Source: an uncultured Spirochaetaceae bacterium (GTDB taxonomy: Bacteria; Spirochaetota; Spirochaetia; Treponematales; Treponemataceae). From it: a stretch of 46,707 nucleotides of DNA. Each line of letters begins with the position of its first letter. Positions within the stretch are counted from its first letter, which is position 1. The position numbers and the translations under genes are program-made. The notes beneath the pieces are model-generated. The model ran no database searches. It was given only the letters and a program-made list of their open reading frames with translations, and was not told the DNA's origin. Positions 1 to 8,380 of the stretch are shown here, one piece after another. The stretch covers positions 1 through 46,707 of the forward strand of contig CADBSK010000097.1 of assembly GCA_902797305.1 (NCBI GenBank). Direction: 5' to 3'.

Positions 1-3
1 CAT

Positions 4-74
4 TCCCCGATTGTGTAATGGTAGCACTTCAGATTCTGGTTCTGACTGTGGGGGTTCGAATCCTCCTTGGGGAA
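4..74 (+). tRNA. tRNA-Gln (anticodon CTG)
   Basis: Complete cloverleaf. The acceptor stem pairs 4-10 with 67-73 and includes one G-T pair. The D-stem pairs 13-16 with 24-27. The anticodon stem pairs 29-33 with 41-45 around the loop TTCTGGT, giving anticodon CTG at 36-38. The T-stem pairs 50-54 with 62-66 around TTCGAAT. The discriminator is A74, followed by CTA, so the CCA end is not encoded and must be added enzymatically. It reads CAG codons. Confidence 0.95.
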
Positions 75-76
75 CT

Positions 77-109
77 AAAGCTGAACTTAAAAGGTTCAGC
101 TTTTTTTTT
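77..109 (+). terminator. Rho-independent terminator after tRNA-Gln
   Basis: An eight-base stem (79-86 with 94-101, AGCTGAAC/GTTCAGCT) extends by two A-T pairs and is followed by a run of T to 109. It lies between the two tRNAs, so tRNA-Gln probably ends here and tRNA-Glu is a separate unit or relies on read-through. Confidence 0.8.
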
Positions 110-111
110 CT

Positions 112-183
112 GGCCCCTTCGTATAACGGCTAGTACAGCGGATTCTCATTCCGTCAACATGGGTTCGATTCCCGTAGGGGCTG
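112..183 (+). tRNA. tRNA-Glu (anticodon CTC)
   Basis: Complete cloverleaf. The acceptor stem pairs 112-118 with 176-182, with a G-T first pair as is common in tRNA-Glu, and the discriminator is G183. The anticodon arm is GCGGA/TCCGT around TTCTCAT, giving CTC, which reads GAG. The T-loop is TTCGATT. CCA is not encoded. The 3' end (164-179) is duplicated exactly at 251-266. Confidence 0.95.
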
Positions 184-245
184 TACTAAATTAATAGAAA
201 AATCTTGTAAGAGGGTTCAGGCTTTTACAGGATGTAAACGACTGT

Positions 246-274
246 AGCCCTTCGATTCCCGTAGGGCTTTTTTT
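246..274 (+). terminator. Terminator built from a copy of the tRNA-Glu 3' end
   Basis: AGCCCT (246-251) pairs with AGGGCT (263-268) and is followed by seven T. The loop and 3' arm are a 16-base exact copy (251-266, TTCGATTCCCGTAGGG) of tRNA-Glu positions 164-179. It fits a terminator for the tRNA-Glu transcript. The copy itself looks like a decayed tRNA tail or a former attachment-site repeat. The terminator reading is moderately secure and the origin is inference. Confidence 0.6.
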
Positions 275-288
275 ATGAGGACACAAAA

Positions 289-537
289 ATGACAGAGGGA
301 ATCCACGAATACAAGACAAAAGGTACCTGCGCACGCAAGATAACATTTGAAATTGCCAATGGAACTGTTCACAATATTCAGTTTGATGGCGGTTGTAATG
401 GTAATCTTAAAATGGTTTCTAAATTGCTCGAAGGCATGACTCCTGCAGAAATCGCACAAAAATGCGGTGGAAATATTTGCGGACAAAGAAATACTTCTTG
501 TGCTGATCAGCTTGCAAGAGCCATGCAGGAATTATAA
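289..537 (+). CDS. TSCPD domain-containing protein (TIGR03905-like)
   Basis: An 82-residue protein covered end to end by the TSCPD-type domain that also occurs at the C-terminus of some B12-dependent ribonucleotide reductases. Visible marks are a Cys near the start (GTCARKITFEI), the FDGGCNGN motif around residues 31-38, and a later Cys-rich stretch ending TSCADQLARA. The conserved Cys residues suggest metal or redox chemistry, but stand-alone members have no assigned reaction. The ATG at 289 follows a GAGGA about 8 bases upstream. The gene follows the tRNA pair and converges with the glycosyltransferase gene, whose stop lies one base beyond this one. The family call is strong and the function is unknown. 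Confidence 0.85.
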   Translation: MTEGIHEYKTKGTCARKITFEIANGTVHNIQFDGGCNGNLKMVSKLLEGMTPAEIAQKCGGNICGQRNTSCADQLARAMQEL

Positions 538-538
538 T

Positions 539-2284
539 TTACGCTGTAATCAGTTCTTTTGACGGAGATTTTTCGTAAAGGTGGTTGTAAATTACAGCTG
601 CATAAGGGGTGCTTTCTTCAAGATTAAGGGCTTCTAAAAGCCTGTTTTTAGTTTTTGGAAAGCACTTCCAGTTTTTTCTGTTAAGGTTTATCCAGTCGTT
701 TTCATCTTCCATTTGAATAGTCTGCCACTGATGTGGTTTTCCCTTGTTGTACAAAACAATTACGTTGTTTTTAGTTATTCGTTCAATTTCTGACAGTGCT
801 CCGCAGGGGTCAATTACAGTTTCCCAGGCCCCGCAAACAATTACTAAATCAAATTCTTTATTTTTATAAGGAAGACATTCAAGTCTTGTAATCATTCCAT
901 TTGAGTTTTCATTAAGGGACGAAGCAAAAATAATGTTTTGACCATAAAAATTGATATCGTTTTTAAAAGCTCCTGTGAGAACCAGGATTTTTTCATCCGA
1001 GTTCCAGTATTCATATTTTTTTAATATTCTGTCGATTGCTTTTTGTTCCATATTGCTGCAATACAGTTTTTCTACATCGCTTGCTTTTTTATAGCTTTTG
1101 ATGATTTCTCTTGTTTCGTAGCGATAAGCAGAACTAATCTGGGAGATACGTTTTTTTATGATTTCTTTGTAAATATCTATGTGTGCATTAATACATCTTT
1201 CCCAGGTCCATTGTCGTGCAGTTCTCACAGCATTTTCTTTTATAAGATTAAGTTTGTCGTAGTCAAGGATTGCCTGCCTGAGGACAACAGAAATTCCGTA
1301 TGGGTCATGTGGAATAGAAAGACAGTTTACTCCTGGCTCTGCATACATATCCATTCCAAGTCCTTCTGTAACCAAAAGCAATGCACCCGAAGCCATCGCT
1401 TCAAGTCCTGTAAATCCAAAAGGTTCATATCGGCTTGGCATTACAACTATGTCTGAGTTTTGATAAGCGTTTATAAGGTCTTGTCCCTCTAAAAATGTGA
1501 TATTGTCAAACAAACTTATATCCATGTATGAATCAGTTTCTCCTCGGCCGTACAAATTGTAAGTCAAATTGTGATTGTTCTTAAAATCTAAACCAAGAAG
1601 ATTAACTGCGTAGATAAAGTCGTTTATTCCTTTCTGTACATTTTCGAATCTGCCAAAATAGGAAACTGTTAACCTGTTATCGTTGTTTTGTCCCAGCCGT
1701 TTTTGTGTTGTCTTAAGACTGGATTTTTTAATAAAAGAATCTGTTTTAAGTCCCAGAGGAAGAACAACTGGAGAGCAGTGGCCCCCTGCAAGTTTGTATG
1801 CGCTGCTTGCTGCAAAATCTGAATATACACCGAGAACTGCACAGTTTTCGAGGGCACATCGTTCAACTTTAATTTCCTGAAAATAAAAATCGTTTAGCGC
1901 ACTTGAAGAAATCAAGTCAGTATAAATCAGATGAGAAGAGTAAAAGACATTATCATCAAACCTGAAAGGAAGATAGGTTTGTCTGTCGTTGCAGTGAATT
2001 ATATCCGGCTTAAATTCCTTAATAATGGAATCAACTTGCGCTCTTAAAGAAGAAGCTGATTCTAAAATCTGTGCTTCTGGAGAAAATGCTTCAAAAGTCC
2101 CGAATGGAGAGAACACATAGTCTACGGTTTCGTCTGGCTCTGGAGACGGTTCCGCTCTAAGATGAAAATAAACGCATTTTACTTCTGCACTTTTTCTTAA
2201 TTCTTTTACATATTCTCTTGTAAAAGTTCCTAAACCTCCATACAGGCATGAAGGATGTTCGGATGTTACAAATAAAACTTTCAT
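539..2284 (-). CDS. GT4-type glycosyltransferase fused to a methyltransferase-like domain
   Basis: A 581-residue cytoplasmic protein. Residues 1 to about 375 look like a GT-B, family-4 glycosyltransferase: a glycogen/starch-synthase-like N-terminus with a GGLGTF loop, an FGRFENVQKG acceptor-side motif, and the donor-binding motif PSRYEPFGFTGLEAMASG with its E-x7-E spacing. Residues from about 400 on resemble a class I SAM methyltransferase (EKILVLTGAF, then an LPYKNKEFDLVIVCGAWE-type strand/helix and a following E-I-x-R segment). The glycine-rich SAM loop is poor, so this half may be inactive. The ATG at 2284 has GAGGT six bases upstream. It probably acts on a cell-surface or storage glycan, but neither donor nor acceptor can be read from the sequence. 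Its promoter lies in the A-rich gap shared with the exporter operon. Confidence 0.8.
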   Translation of the reverse strand: MKVLFVTSEHPSCLYGGLGTFTREYVKELRKSAEVKCVYFHLRAEPSPEPDETVDYVFSPFGTFEAFSPEAQILESASSLRAQVDSIIKEFKPDIIHCNDRQTYLPFRFDDNVFYSSHLIYTDLISSSALNDFYFQEIKVERCALENCAVLGVYSDFAASSAYKLAGGHCSPVVLPLGLKTDSFIKKSSLKTTQKRLGQNNDNRLTVSYFGRFENVQKGINDFIYAVNLLGLDFKNNHNLTYNLYGRGETDSYMDISLFDNITFLEGQDLINAYQNSDIVVMPSRYEPFGFTGLEAMASGALLLVTEGLGMDMYAEPGVNCLSIPHDPYGISVVLRQAILDYDKLNLIKENAVRTARQWTWERCINAHIDIYKEIIKKRISQISSAYRYETREIIKSYKKASDVEKLYCSNMEQKAIDRILKKYEYWNSDEKILVLTGAFKNDINFYGQNIIFASSLNENSNGMITRLECLPYKNKEFDLVIVCGAWETVIDPCGALSEIERITKNNVIVLYNKGKPHQWQTIQMEDENDWINLNRKNWKCFPKTKNRLLEALNLEESTPYAAVIYNHLYEKSPSKELITA

Positions 2285-2319
2285 TTTTTACCTCAAACTA
2301 TATAACGCTTTAGATATGT

Positions 2320-2358
2320 AAAAAAACGCAAAAAATAAAAAATAAAAAAAATAAAAAA
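2320..2358. other. A-tract region in the divergent intergenic gap
   Basis: Five runs of six to eight A start at 2320, 2330, 2337, 2344 and 2353 within the 123-base gap between two divergent genes. Such tracts can bend DNA or act as UP elements. The spacing is only partly helical, so this is compositional evidence only. Confidence 0.35.
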
Positions 2359-2407
2359 GATTTGCGGAAAATCACAGGTTTAAAGCGACTAATGCATTGG
2401 GGATGAT

Positions 2408-4579
2408 ATGAAAAGATTCGTAGTTGTTAGACAACAGGATGAAACAGACTGCGGGGCTGCTTGTATTGCTACTGTTGCAAGATATTATGGAAAAAGAGTG
2501 TCTTTAAACAGGATAAGGCATTATGCAGGAACTGATGCGATGGGAACCAGTGGACTTGGTATTGTAAAAGGTAGTGAGGCAATTGGTTTTTCTTGCAGAG
2601 GGTTGATTGGAAGTAAGAAAGGTGTGCCGGATAATGTTCCGTTACCCTGGATTGCTCATATCAAAAAGAATGGCCTTGAGCATTATGTTGTTGTTTATGG
2701 TAAAAAACGTTCTGGAGTTGTAATCGCAGATCCCGACCGGGGAATTGTCCGTATGGAAGAAAAGTCTTTTCTGGATTTATGGAGTGGAGTTTTCTTTATT
2801 ATGGTGCCTCAGGAGAGATTTGAAAGGACAAAGGAAACTAAAGGGGTTTTTGAACGCTTTTTGTATTTGTTGAGACCTCATAAGAGAACTCTTGTGGAAT
2901 GCTTTTTGAGCGGACTGATTTTAAGTGTGCTAGGTGTTCTGGGTGCGTTTTACTTTAGGTTCTTGATAGATGATGTTCTTTATTCCAGTTTGGTAAACAC
3001 CTTGTGGCTTTGTTCTGTTGCTTATTTAGTCGTGATACTGTTTCAGGTAATTCTTGATTTTTCCAGAAGACAGTTGATGAACTATATGAGTAATAAGATC
3101 GATTTGGCTTTGGTTTGTGAGTACTTTAAGCACATTTTGCGTCTGCCGATGAATTTTTTCACTTCCAGGAAAACTGGAGAGATTCTTTCGAGGATTGGTG
3201 ATACTGCGACGATCAGACATATGGTAAGTTCTACTACCCTTGGAGTTTTAATCGACTCTTGTATGCTGGTGGTAGGGGGAGCTTTTATGTTTCTGTTTGG
3301 AACTAAGCTTCTTTTTGTTGCAATGGTTCCCGTTGTTGTTTCTTCAATCCTTGTCTGGATCTTTGTAGGTCCCTTTAAGAAAAAACTTAAAGAACAGGCC
3401 ATGGCAGAGGCTGATAAACAATCTGCCCTGGTTGAGTCTGTAAACGGTATTGGGACGATAAAAGCTCTGAGTAGTGAGGATTCTGCTTTTTATAGAACGG
3501 AGTCAAAAATTACGGATTGTACCAGAAGAAGTATCAAACTTGGTTCTATGGTGAATATTCAGAGTGCATTACAGACCCTGGTAAGCAGGTGTGGAACCTT
3601 AGCACTTTACTGGGTTGGAAGTATATTGATTCTAAAAGGCGAGATGAGCCTTGGACAGTTGATTAGTTTTGTAACTCTCAGTGGATATTTTTTAGAGCCC
3701 CTTGGACGCCTTTTAACATTGCAGGAGTCGCTTCAGGAAGCAATGATTTCTAGTGTCAGGTTATCTGAAATTCTCGATTTAGCAGAAGAAGGGGATGATA
3801 TGGATGAGTCTAACTCGTGTTCGATAAATCAGATTAAAGGCAACATAAAAGTAAAAAATTTAAGTTTTTCTTATGGTTCAAGGGGCCCTGCATTAAAAAA
3901 TATCAGTTTAGATATTAAAGCAGGTCAAAAAGTTGCGTTTGTGGGGCTGAGTGGTTCTGGAAAATCTACTATGACTAAACTTTTGATGAAGTTTTACGCA
4001 CCGGAGAAGGGCGATATCTTTGTTGATGGAATAAACTTAAGGGAAATAGATACTTCAAGTTATAGAAATTGTATTGGATATGTTCCTCAGGAGATTCTTT
4101 TATTCAGTGGAACTATTGCAGAAAATATTTGCTGGGGAAGTCAGGGAAAAAGTCAGTTTGATATGATAAAGGCATCAAAAGAGGCAAGGGCGGATGAGTT
4201 TATTCAGCGTCTTGAAGGCAGGTATAACACCGTCGTAGGAGAAAGGGGAGCAACCCTTTCTGGCGGTGAACGCCAAAGAATTTCTCTTGCAAGAGTTCTG
4301 TTGCGAAAACCGGATGTTTTGATTTTGGATGAAGCAACCAGCAGTTTGGATAGCATAAGTGAAAAAGGAATCATGGATACGATTAATAAAGCCGGAAGAG
4401 AAACAACAATGATAATTGTGGCCCATCGTCTTAGTACAATAAAAAGTTGTGATAAAATATTTGTTTTTGATAAAGGTTCTATTTGTGAATGTGGAAATCA
4501 TGAAACCCTTCTTGCAAAAAGGGGAAAATATTTTGAAATGTGGAGTGCACAAAATGAAGAAATTGATTGTGTTGCCTGA
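2408..4579 (+). CDS. Peptidase-containing ABC exporter (C39 protease + ABC transporter)
   Basis: A 723-residue inner-membrane exporter of the PCAT/bacteriocin-export type. Residues 1-125 are a C39 cysteine protease domain with an intact catalytic set: Q9/Q10 before DCGAAC (nucleophile C15), H92 and D108. Such domains cut double-glycine leaders from exported peptides. Residues about 150-430 are the type-1 ABC membrane domain. The C-terminal nucleotide-binding domain has Walker A at 513-520 (GLSGSGKS), signature LSGGERQR near 617 and Walker B VLILDEATSSLD near 640. GGGGA precedes the ATG. Two adaptor/outer-membrane genes follow, the first overlapping by 26 bases, which indicates a three-part type-1 secretion system. 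No double-glycine precursor gene was found next to it, so the cargo must be encoded elsewhere or be unusual. Confidence 0.93.
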   Translation: MKRFVVVRQQDETDCGAACIATVARYYGKRVSLNRIRHYAGTDAMGTSGLGIVKGSEAIGFSCRGLIGSKKGVPDNVPLPWIAHIKKNGLEHYVVVYGKKRSGVVIADPDRGIVRMEEKSFLDLWSGVFFIMVPQERFERTKETKGVFERFLYLLRPHKRTLVECFLSGLILSVLGVLGAFYFRFLIDDVLYSSLVNTLWLCSVAYLVVILFQVILDFSRRQLMNYMSNKIDLALVCEYFKHILRLPMNFFTSRKTGEILSRIGDTATIRHMVSSTTLGVLIDSCMLVVGGAFMFLFGTKLLFVAMVPVVVSSILVWIFVGPFKKKLKEQAMAEADKQSALVESVNGIGTIKALSSEDSAFYRTESKITDCTRRSIKLGSMVNIQSALQTLVSRCGTLALYWVGSILILKGEMSLGQLISFVTLSGYFLEPLGRLLTLQESLQEAMISSVRLSEILDLAEEGDDMDESNSCSINQIKGNIKVKNLSFSYGSRGPALKNISLDIKAGQKVAFVGLSGSGKSTMTKLLMKFYAPEKGDIFVDGINLREIDTSSYRNCIGYVPQEILLFSGTIAENICWGSQGKSQFDMIKASKEARADEFIQRLEGRYNTVVGERGATLSGGERQRISLARVLLRKPDVLILDEATSSLDSISEKGIMDTINKAGRETTMIIVAHRLSTIKSCDKIFVFDKGSICECGNHETLLAKRGKYFEMWSAQNEEIDCVA

Positions 4580-5702
4580 AAATTGTGTGCAAGGGTTTGA
4601 AGAAGTTCTTAAAACAGAAGAGCCGATTTATTTACATATAACTGGGTACATAGCTTTTGCTTTGATGGTTACGGTGTTTCTATTTGTTTGTTTTGGAAAG
4701 GTTGATGAAAAGGTTCGTTCATCGGGACTTGTGCGTACTGAAAAAAATATTTCCTGTGTAAAGGTTTATTCTGGGGGTGAAATTTCTTCCATTAATTATG
4801 TTCCTGGGCAACTCGTTAATGCAGGTGAAGTACTTTTACGGATTGATTCCGGGGCACTAGAAGTCGAAAAGAATGCATATGTTATAAAAGAAAAAGACTG
4901 TCTGGAAAAATTGGATGGTTTAACAAAGATGATTCAAGGTTATGAAGAGAAAAAACAGGATATTAATTGCGTAAGTAAAACATGCAAATCCCGCTACGCA
5001 GCTTTTATTGCAGAGAAAGAATTAATAGAAGTAAAAATCAAACGACTTAAAACGCTTTATGAAGATGAGAAGCAGCTTCCGCCTTCTGCTACAACTGATT
5101 TTGATATAAAAAATAAAAGATTTGATTACGAATATGCAGTTTTAGAAAAAAATGAATATGAAAAGAACTTTATAAGCGCCATACGAGGTGAACTTGACTC
5201 TCTGAAAATCGAATATGCAGGAATAAAGCAGACTTTGGAGCAATTGGAAATTGGATTAAAAAATCTGGAACTGCAAAGTCCTGTTTCGGGGTGTGTTCAG
5301 GAAATATGCCTTTTAAATCCTGGCGATTTTGTTTTTGCCGATCAGGAAATATTAAATATAGTTCCGTTAGATTCCGGGTGCAGGGTTGAACTGAATATTC
5401 CTGCAGAGAAAATGGGAAAGATAAAGGAAGGTCAAAAAGTTTTACTTCGGTTTCCGGCGTTTCCCTTCAGTGAGTTCAAGGGGCTGGAGGGGCGCATAAG
5501 CATGATACAGCCGGATTCAAGGGTGTTTGATGATGGAAGAGTCTATTTTAAGGCTTATGTTGAACTGGATTCAACTCTATTACGGGGTAGAAAAAAAGAA
5601 GAGTATCAGATAAAAAGCGGCTTTGAAGTTGATGCAAGAATAATTTTAGAACGACAGACTCTTCTAACATTTTTATTAAGAAAACTAGACCTGGATTTGT
5701 GA
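4554..5702 (+). CDS. HlyD-family membrane fusion (adaptor) protein
   Basis: A 382-residue adaptor for the upstream ABC exporter. It has a short cytoplasmic N-terminus, one membrane anchor at about residues 30-50 (IAFALMVTVFLFVCFG), a biotinyl-lipoyl-like half (VYSGGEISSINYVPGQ-V-AGEVLLRID), a long alpha-hairpin or coiled coil at about 100-230, then the second lipoyl half (LQSPVSGCVQE) and a beta-barrel region. This is the normal order for HlyD/LcnD proteins bridging the inner-membrane ABC protein to a TolC-like duct. An open frame extends upstream, but the ATG at 4554 gives the expected short N-terminus. It overlaps the exporter gene by 26 bases, which argues for translational coupling. Confidence 0.88.
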   Translation: MKKLIVLPENCVQGFEEVLKTEEPIYLHITGYIAFALMVTVFLFVCFGKVDEKVRSSGLVRTEKNISCVKVYSGGEISSINYVPGQLVNAGEVLLRIDSGALEVEKNAYVIKEKDCLEKLDGLTKMIQGYEEKKQDINCVSKTCKSRYAAFIAEKELIEVKIKRLKTLYEDEKQLPPSATTDFDIKNKRFDYEYAVLEKNEYEKNFISAIRGELDSLKIEYAGIKQTLEQLEIGLKNLELQSPVSGCVQEICLLNPGDFVFADQEILNIVPLDSGCRVELNIPAEKMGKIKEGQKVLLRFPAFPFSEFKGLEGRISMIQPDSRVFDDGRVYFKAYVELDSTLLRGRKKEEYQIKSGFEVDARIILERQTLLTFLLRKLDLDL

Positions 5703-5712
5703 GAGCTTAAAA

Positions 5713-7032
5713 GTGAAAAAAAGTTATTTAAAAAAGTATGTTTGTTATTTATTTTTAATTATTTTGGCCACAACTTTGTGCATTAGTGAAGAATGGACTT
5801 CTGATTTGTTTGGTCTTTCCGCCATGGAAAAACTAACCTATGACTATAGAGTAGGAATAAATTCAATAGAAAGGCTTAAATACGGGTGGTTACCATCTAT
5901 CGATATAAATGGTGATTATAAAATGCATGGAGGTGTGGATGATGTAATGTCCTGTTTAACGGGTGATTTAACCTTGGGACTTAAACAAAAGTTGCCTTTT
6001 GGAGGTGCTGTATGGGCTCAGATGGATTTTCCTTTTACAGCTTTCTATCCCCAGAGTCAAGATCAAAGTTTCAGCGGGGAATTTGTTTCTTCTTTAGGAT
6101 TAAATCTACCGGTAACTTTCGATTGTTCTCTGTTGAGGTCGTATTTTTCGGTTCTTAAAAATGAGTATGTAATTGAAAAGAAGTGTCTGGATTTAGATTA
6201 TAAGATTGAATTCAGGGCATTGATTGAAGAGTATTGTGGGGTTGTTTGGGATTATTTGTATTATGGGCGCCTTATAAAACTGCTTTTAGAGGAAGATTCT
6301 CTTTATTGTCAGCTGGAAAAAGATTATGAGACATTGTTAGAAAAAGGAAAAATTACAGTTGTACAATTTTATGAGCAGAATGCAAAACACCGTGATTTGA
6401 AGAATGATATCATTCAGATAAGGTCATGTTTTTGTACTTCCAGAAAAAAGCTTGCTTTATTGGGTATTGAGGAAGAGGATCTGAATCTTGATTCTGGGGA
6501 ATTTTTGGCATGGTTAAAAGTTTTTTGTGCACGATTTGATGAAGCTCTTGGGTATAAAATAGAGTATGAAAAGGCTCAATTAACAAAAAGCTATTATTAT
6601 TCTATTAAAAACCGGTTCGAGAAGGTTCCTGTGTTGCAGACGACATTTTCTGTGAATAAAAATATGAACTGGAATTTGGGTTTGAGTATTGGAGTGGAAG
6701 TTTTTCCTTCATTGCTATGTGATTCCAATAGAAAATCCGGGACTTTTGAAAAAAAGGCTTATGAACTAAAAATGAATGAGTTAGAACGAGTTCAGAAAAG
6801 GATTTTTGATGAACAGGCTTTAGAAAAGGAAAGTGCTTTGGTGAATTTTGAATCTATGATTCAGGAGGTAGAAGAAGGTCGTACCCGCTTGGAAAGTTAT
6901 GAACATCTGTTGGAAATTGGAAGAATTCCTTCTCTGGGGGTTTTGATGGAAAAAAACAGATTGGCGCAGACTGAGTTGAAAAGGGATGATGCGGAATATA
7001 GGCTTTATCGTGCAATTCTTTCCTTCTATTGA
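5713..7032 (+). CDS. TolC-like outer-membrane protein of the type-1 secretion set
   Basis: A 439-residue protein starting at GTG, with an N-terminal signal sequence (LKKYVCYLFLIILATTLCISEE) and then long amphipathic helices and beta-rich parts. The alternation of a beta segment (GDLTLGLKQKLPFGGAVWAQMDFP), helices, and a second beta segment (TTFSVNKNMNWNLGLSIGVEV) followed by helices fits the two-repeat plan of TolC-family efflux proteins. Sequence identity with TolC is not obvious, so the call rests on architecture and on position 10 bases after the HlyD-type gene. It would form the outer-membrane/periplasmic duct for the peptide exporter. No terminator is seen before argG. Confidence 0.7.
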   Translation: MKKSYLKKYVCYLFLIILATTLCISEEWTSDLFGLSAMEKLTYDYRVGINSIERLKYGWLPSIDINGDYKMHGGVDDVMSCLTGDLTLGLKQKLPFGGAVWAQMDFPFTAFYPQSQDQSFSGEFVSSLGLNLPVTFDCSLLRSYFSVLKNEYVIEKKCLDLDYKIEFRALIEEYCGVVWDYLYYGRLIKLLLEEDSLYCQLEKDYETLLEKGKITVVQFYEQNAKHRDLKNDIIQIRSCFCTSRKKLALLGIEEEDLNLDSGEFLAWLKVFCARFDEALGYKIEYEKAQLTKSYYYSIKNRFEKVPVLQTTFSVNKNMNWNLGLSIGVEVFPSLLCDSNRKSGTFEKKAYELKMNELERVQKRIFDEQALEKESALVNFESMIQEVEEGRTRLESYEHLLEIGRIPSLGVLMEKNRLAQTELKRDDAEYRLYRAILSFY

Positions 7033-7076
7033 TATTAGAATTGAATAATGTTACATTATTCGTGAATAAATATTCA
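7029..7076 (+). promoter_or_regulatory. argG promoter with ARG-box-like operator
   Basis: TTGATA (7029-7034) and TACATT (7052-7057) are separated by 17 bases and give a probable sigma-70 promoter. TGAATAAATATTCA at 7063-7076 is a perfect palindrome that matches the classic ARG-box consensus TGAAT-N4-ATTCA bound by ArgR/AhrC. A second inverted repeat, GAATAATG-TTA-CATTATTC, spans 7043-7061 and covers the -10. The layout predicts arginine-dependent repression of argG. No argR gene is in the window. Confidence 0.7.
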
Positions 7077-7093
7077 TTTATAGAGGCATAAAA

Positions 7094-8359
7094 ATGGCAA
7101 AAGATAAGGTTATTTTGGCTTATTCTGGTGGACTTGATACTACTGTTATCATTCCATGGCTCAAGGAAAACTACGATTATGATGTAATTGCAGTTTGTAT
7201 CGATGTAGGTCAGGGCGATGACTGGGCTGCAATTAAAGAACGTGCATTAAAAACTGGTGCTGCTGCATGTTATGTAGTTGATGCAAAGCAAGAATATATT
7301 GAAGAATACATTTGGCCAGCTCTTAAAGCAAATGCTGTTTATGAAGATGAATATCTCCTTGGTACTTCTACAGCTCGTCCTTTGATTGGAAAAATTCTTG
7401 TAGAATATGCTCGTCAGGAAAAGGCTGTTGCAATTTGTCACGGTGCTACTGGTAAAGGTAATGATCAGGTTCGTTTTGAATTTGCAATTAAAGCTTTTGC
7501 TCCAGATTTGAAGGTAATTGCAGCTTGGCGTGATGATAAATGGAACATGGATAGTCGTGAAGCTGAAATTAAGTTTTTGGAAGATCGTGGGCTTGAAGTT
7601 CCTATGAAGAAAGATCAGTCTTATTCAAGAGACGAGAACATCTGGCACTTGAGCCATGAAGGTCTTGAACTTGAAAAAACTGAAAATGAACCAAACTACA
7701 AGCACATGCTTAAGAATACTGTTGTACCTGAAGAAGCTCCAAATGATGGTGAATATGTTACTATCGATTTTGAAAAGGGTATTCCTGTTGGTTTGAACGG
7801 CAAGAAGATGAATGCTCTTGATCTTCTTACTGAATTAAATGTTATTGGTGGTCGAAACGGTGTTGGTCTTGTTGACATTTGTGAAAACCGATTTGTAGGT
7901 ATGAAGAGCCGTGGTGTTTATGAAACTCCAGGTGGAGCTATTTTGTATTTTGCACACAGAATGATGGATCATATCTGTTTGGATCGTGAAACTTATCATT
8001 ACAAACAGCAGGTTTCTCTTCGTATGTCAGAATTGATTTACGAAGGTAAATGGTTCACAACATTGATGGATTCTTGTATGGCTTTTATGGATAAAGCAGA
8101 AGAAAATGTAACTGGATGGGCTAAAGTTAAAGTTGTTAAGGGTGCTATCCGTGGTGCAGGTTCTGGTTCTAAATATAGTTTATATAATGAATCCATTGCT
8201 TCATTCACAACTGGCGAACTCTATAATCATAAAGATGCTCAGGGCTTTATTACATTGGCTGGATTGCCATTGAAAGTAAGAGCTATGATGGAACAGCAGG
8301 TTGGTGAAGGTCAGGCTATTGCAGAAAGCAAAAATCTTAAAAAGCGTCCGACAGAGTAA
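7094..8359 (+). CDS. argG: Argininosuccinate synthase
   Basis: A 421-residue cytoplasmic enzyme that joins citrulline and aspartate with ATP to make argininosuccinate, the penultimate step of arginine synthesis. The N-terminal PP-loop is intact (LAYSGGLDTT at 8-17), followed by CIDVGQGDD, the citrulline/ATP-site GATGKGNDQVRFE near 120-132, and the C-terminal KGAIRGAGSGSKYSLYNES region. The length is slightly above the usual 400-410. The ATG has a GAGG about 8 bases upstream (7083-7086). The operator described above sits just before it. The following MoxR gene starts 21 bases downstream with its own AAGGA, so the two may share a transcript although they have no obvious metabolic link. argH is not in the window. 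Confidence 0.97.
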   Translation: MAKDKVILAYSGGLDTTVIIPWLKENYDYDVIAVCIDVGQGDDWAAIKERALKTGAAACYVVDAKQEYIEEYIWPALKANAVYEDEYLLGTSTARPLIGKILVEYARQEKAVAICHGATGKGNDQVRFEFAIKAFAPDLKVIAAWRDDKWNMDSREAEIKFLEDRGLEVPMKKDQSYSRDENIWHLSHEGLELEKTENEPNYKHMLKNTVVPEEAPNDGEYVTIDFEKGIPVGLNGKKMNALDLLTELNVIGGRNGVGLVDICENRFVGMKSRGVYETPGGAILYFAHRMMDHICLDRETYHYKQQVSLRMSELIYEGKWFTTLMDSCMAFMDKAEENVTGWAKVKVVKGAIRGAGSGSKYSLYNESIASFTTGELYNHKDAQGFITLAGLPLKVRAMMEQQVGEGQAIAESKNLKKRPTE

Positions 8360-8380
8360 TTTGGCTATAAGGAACTTTAA

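Noticed and set aside
2285..2407. Search for a double-glycine peptide precursor next to the C39 exporter.
   Set aside because: The gap is A-rich with no open frame carrying a leader-like sequence, and the 61-base gap before argG (7033-7093) is also empty of one.
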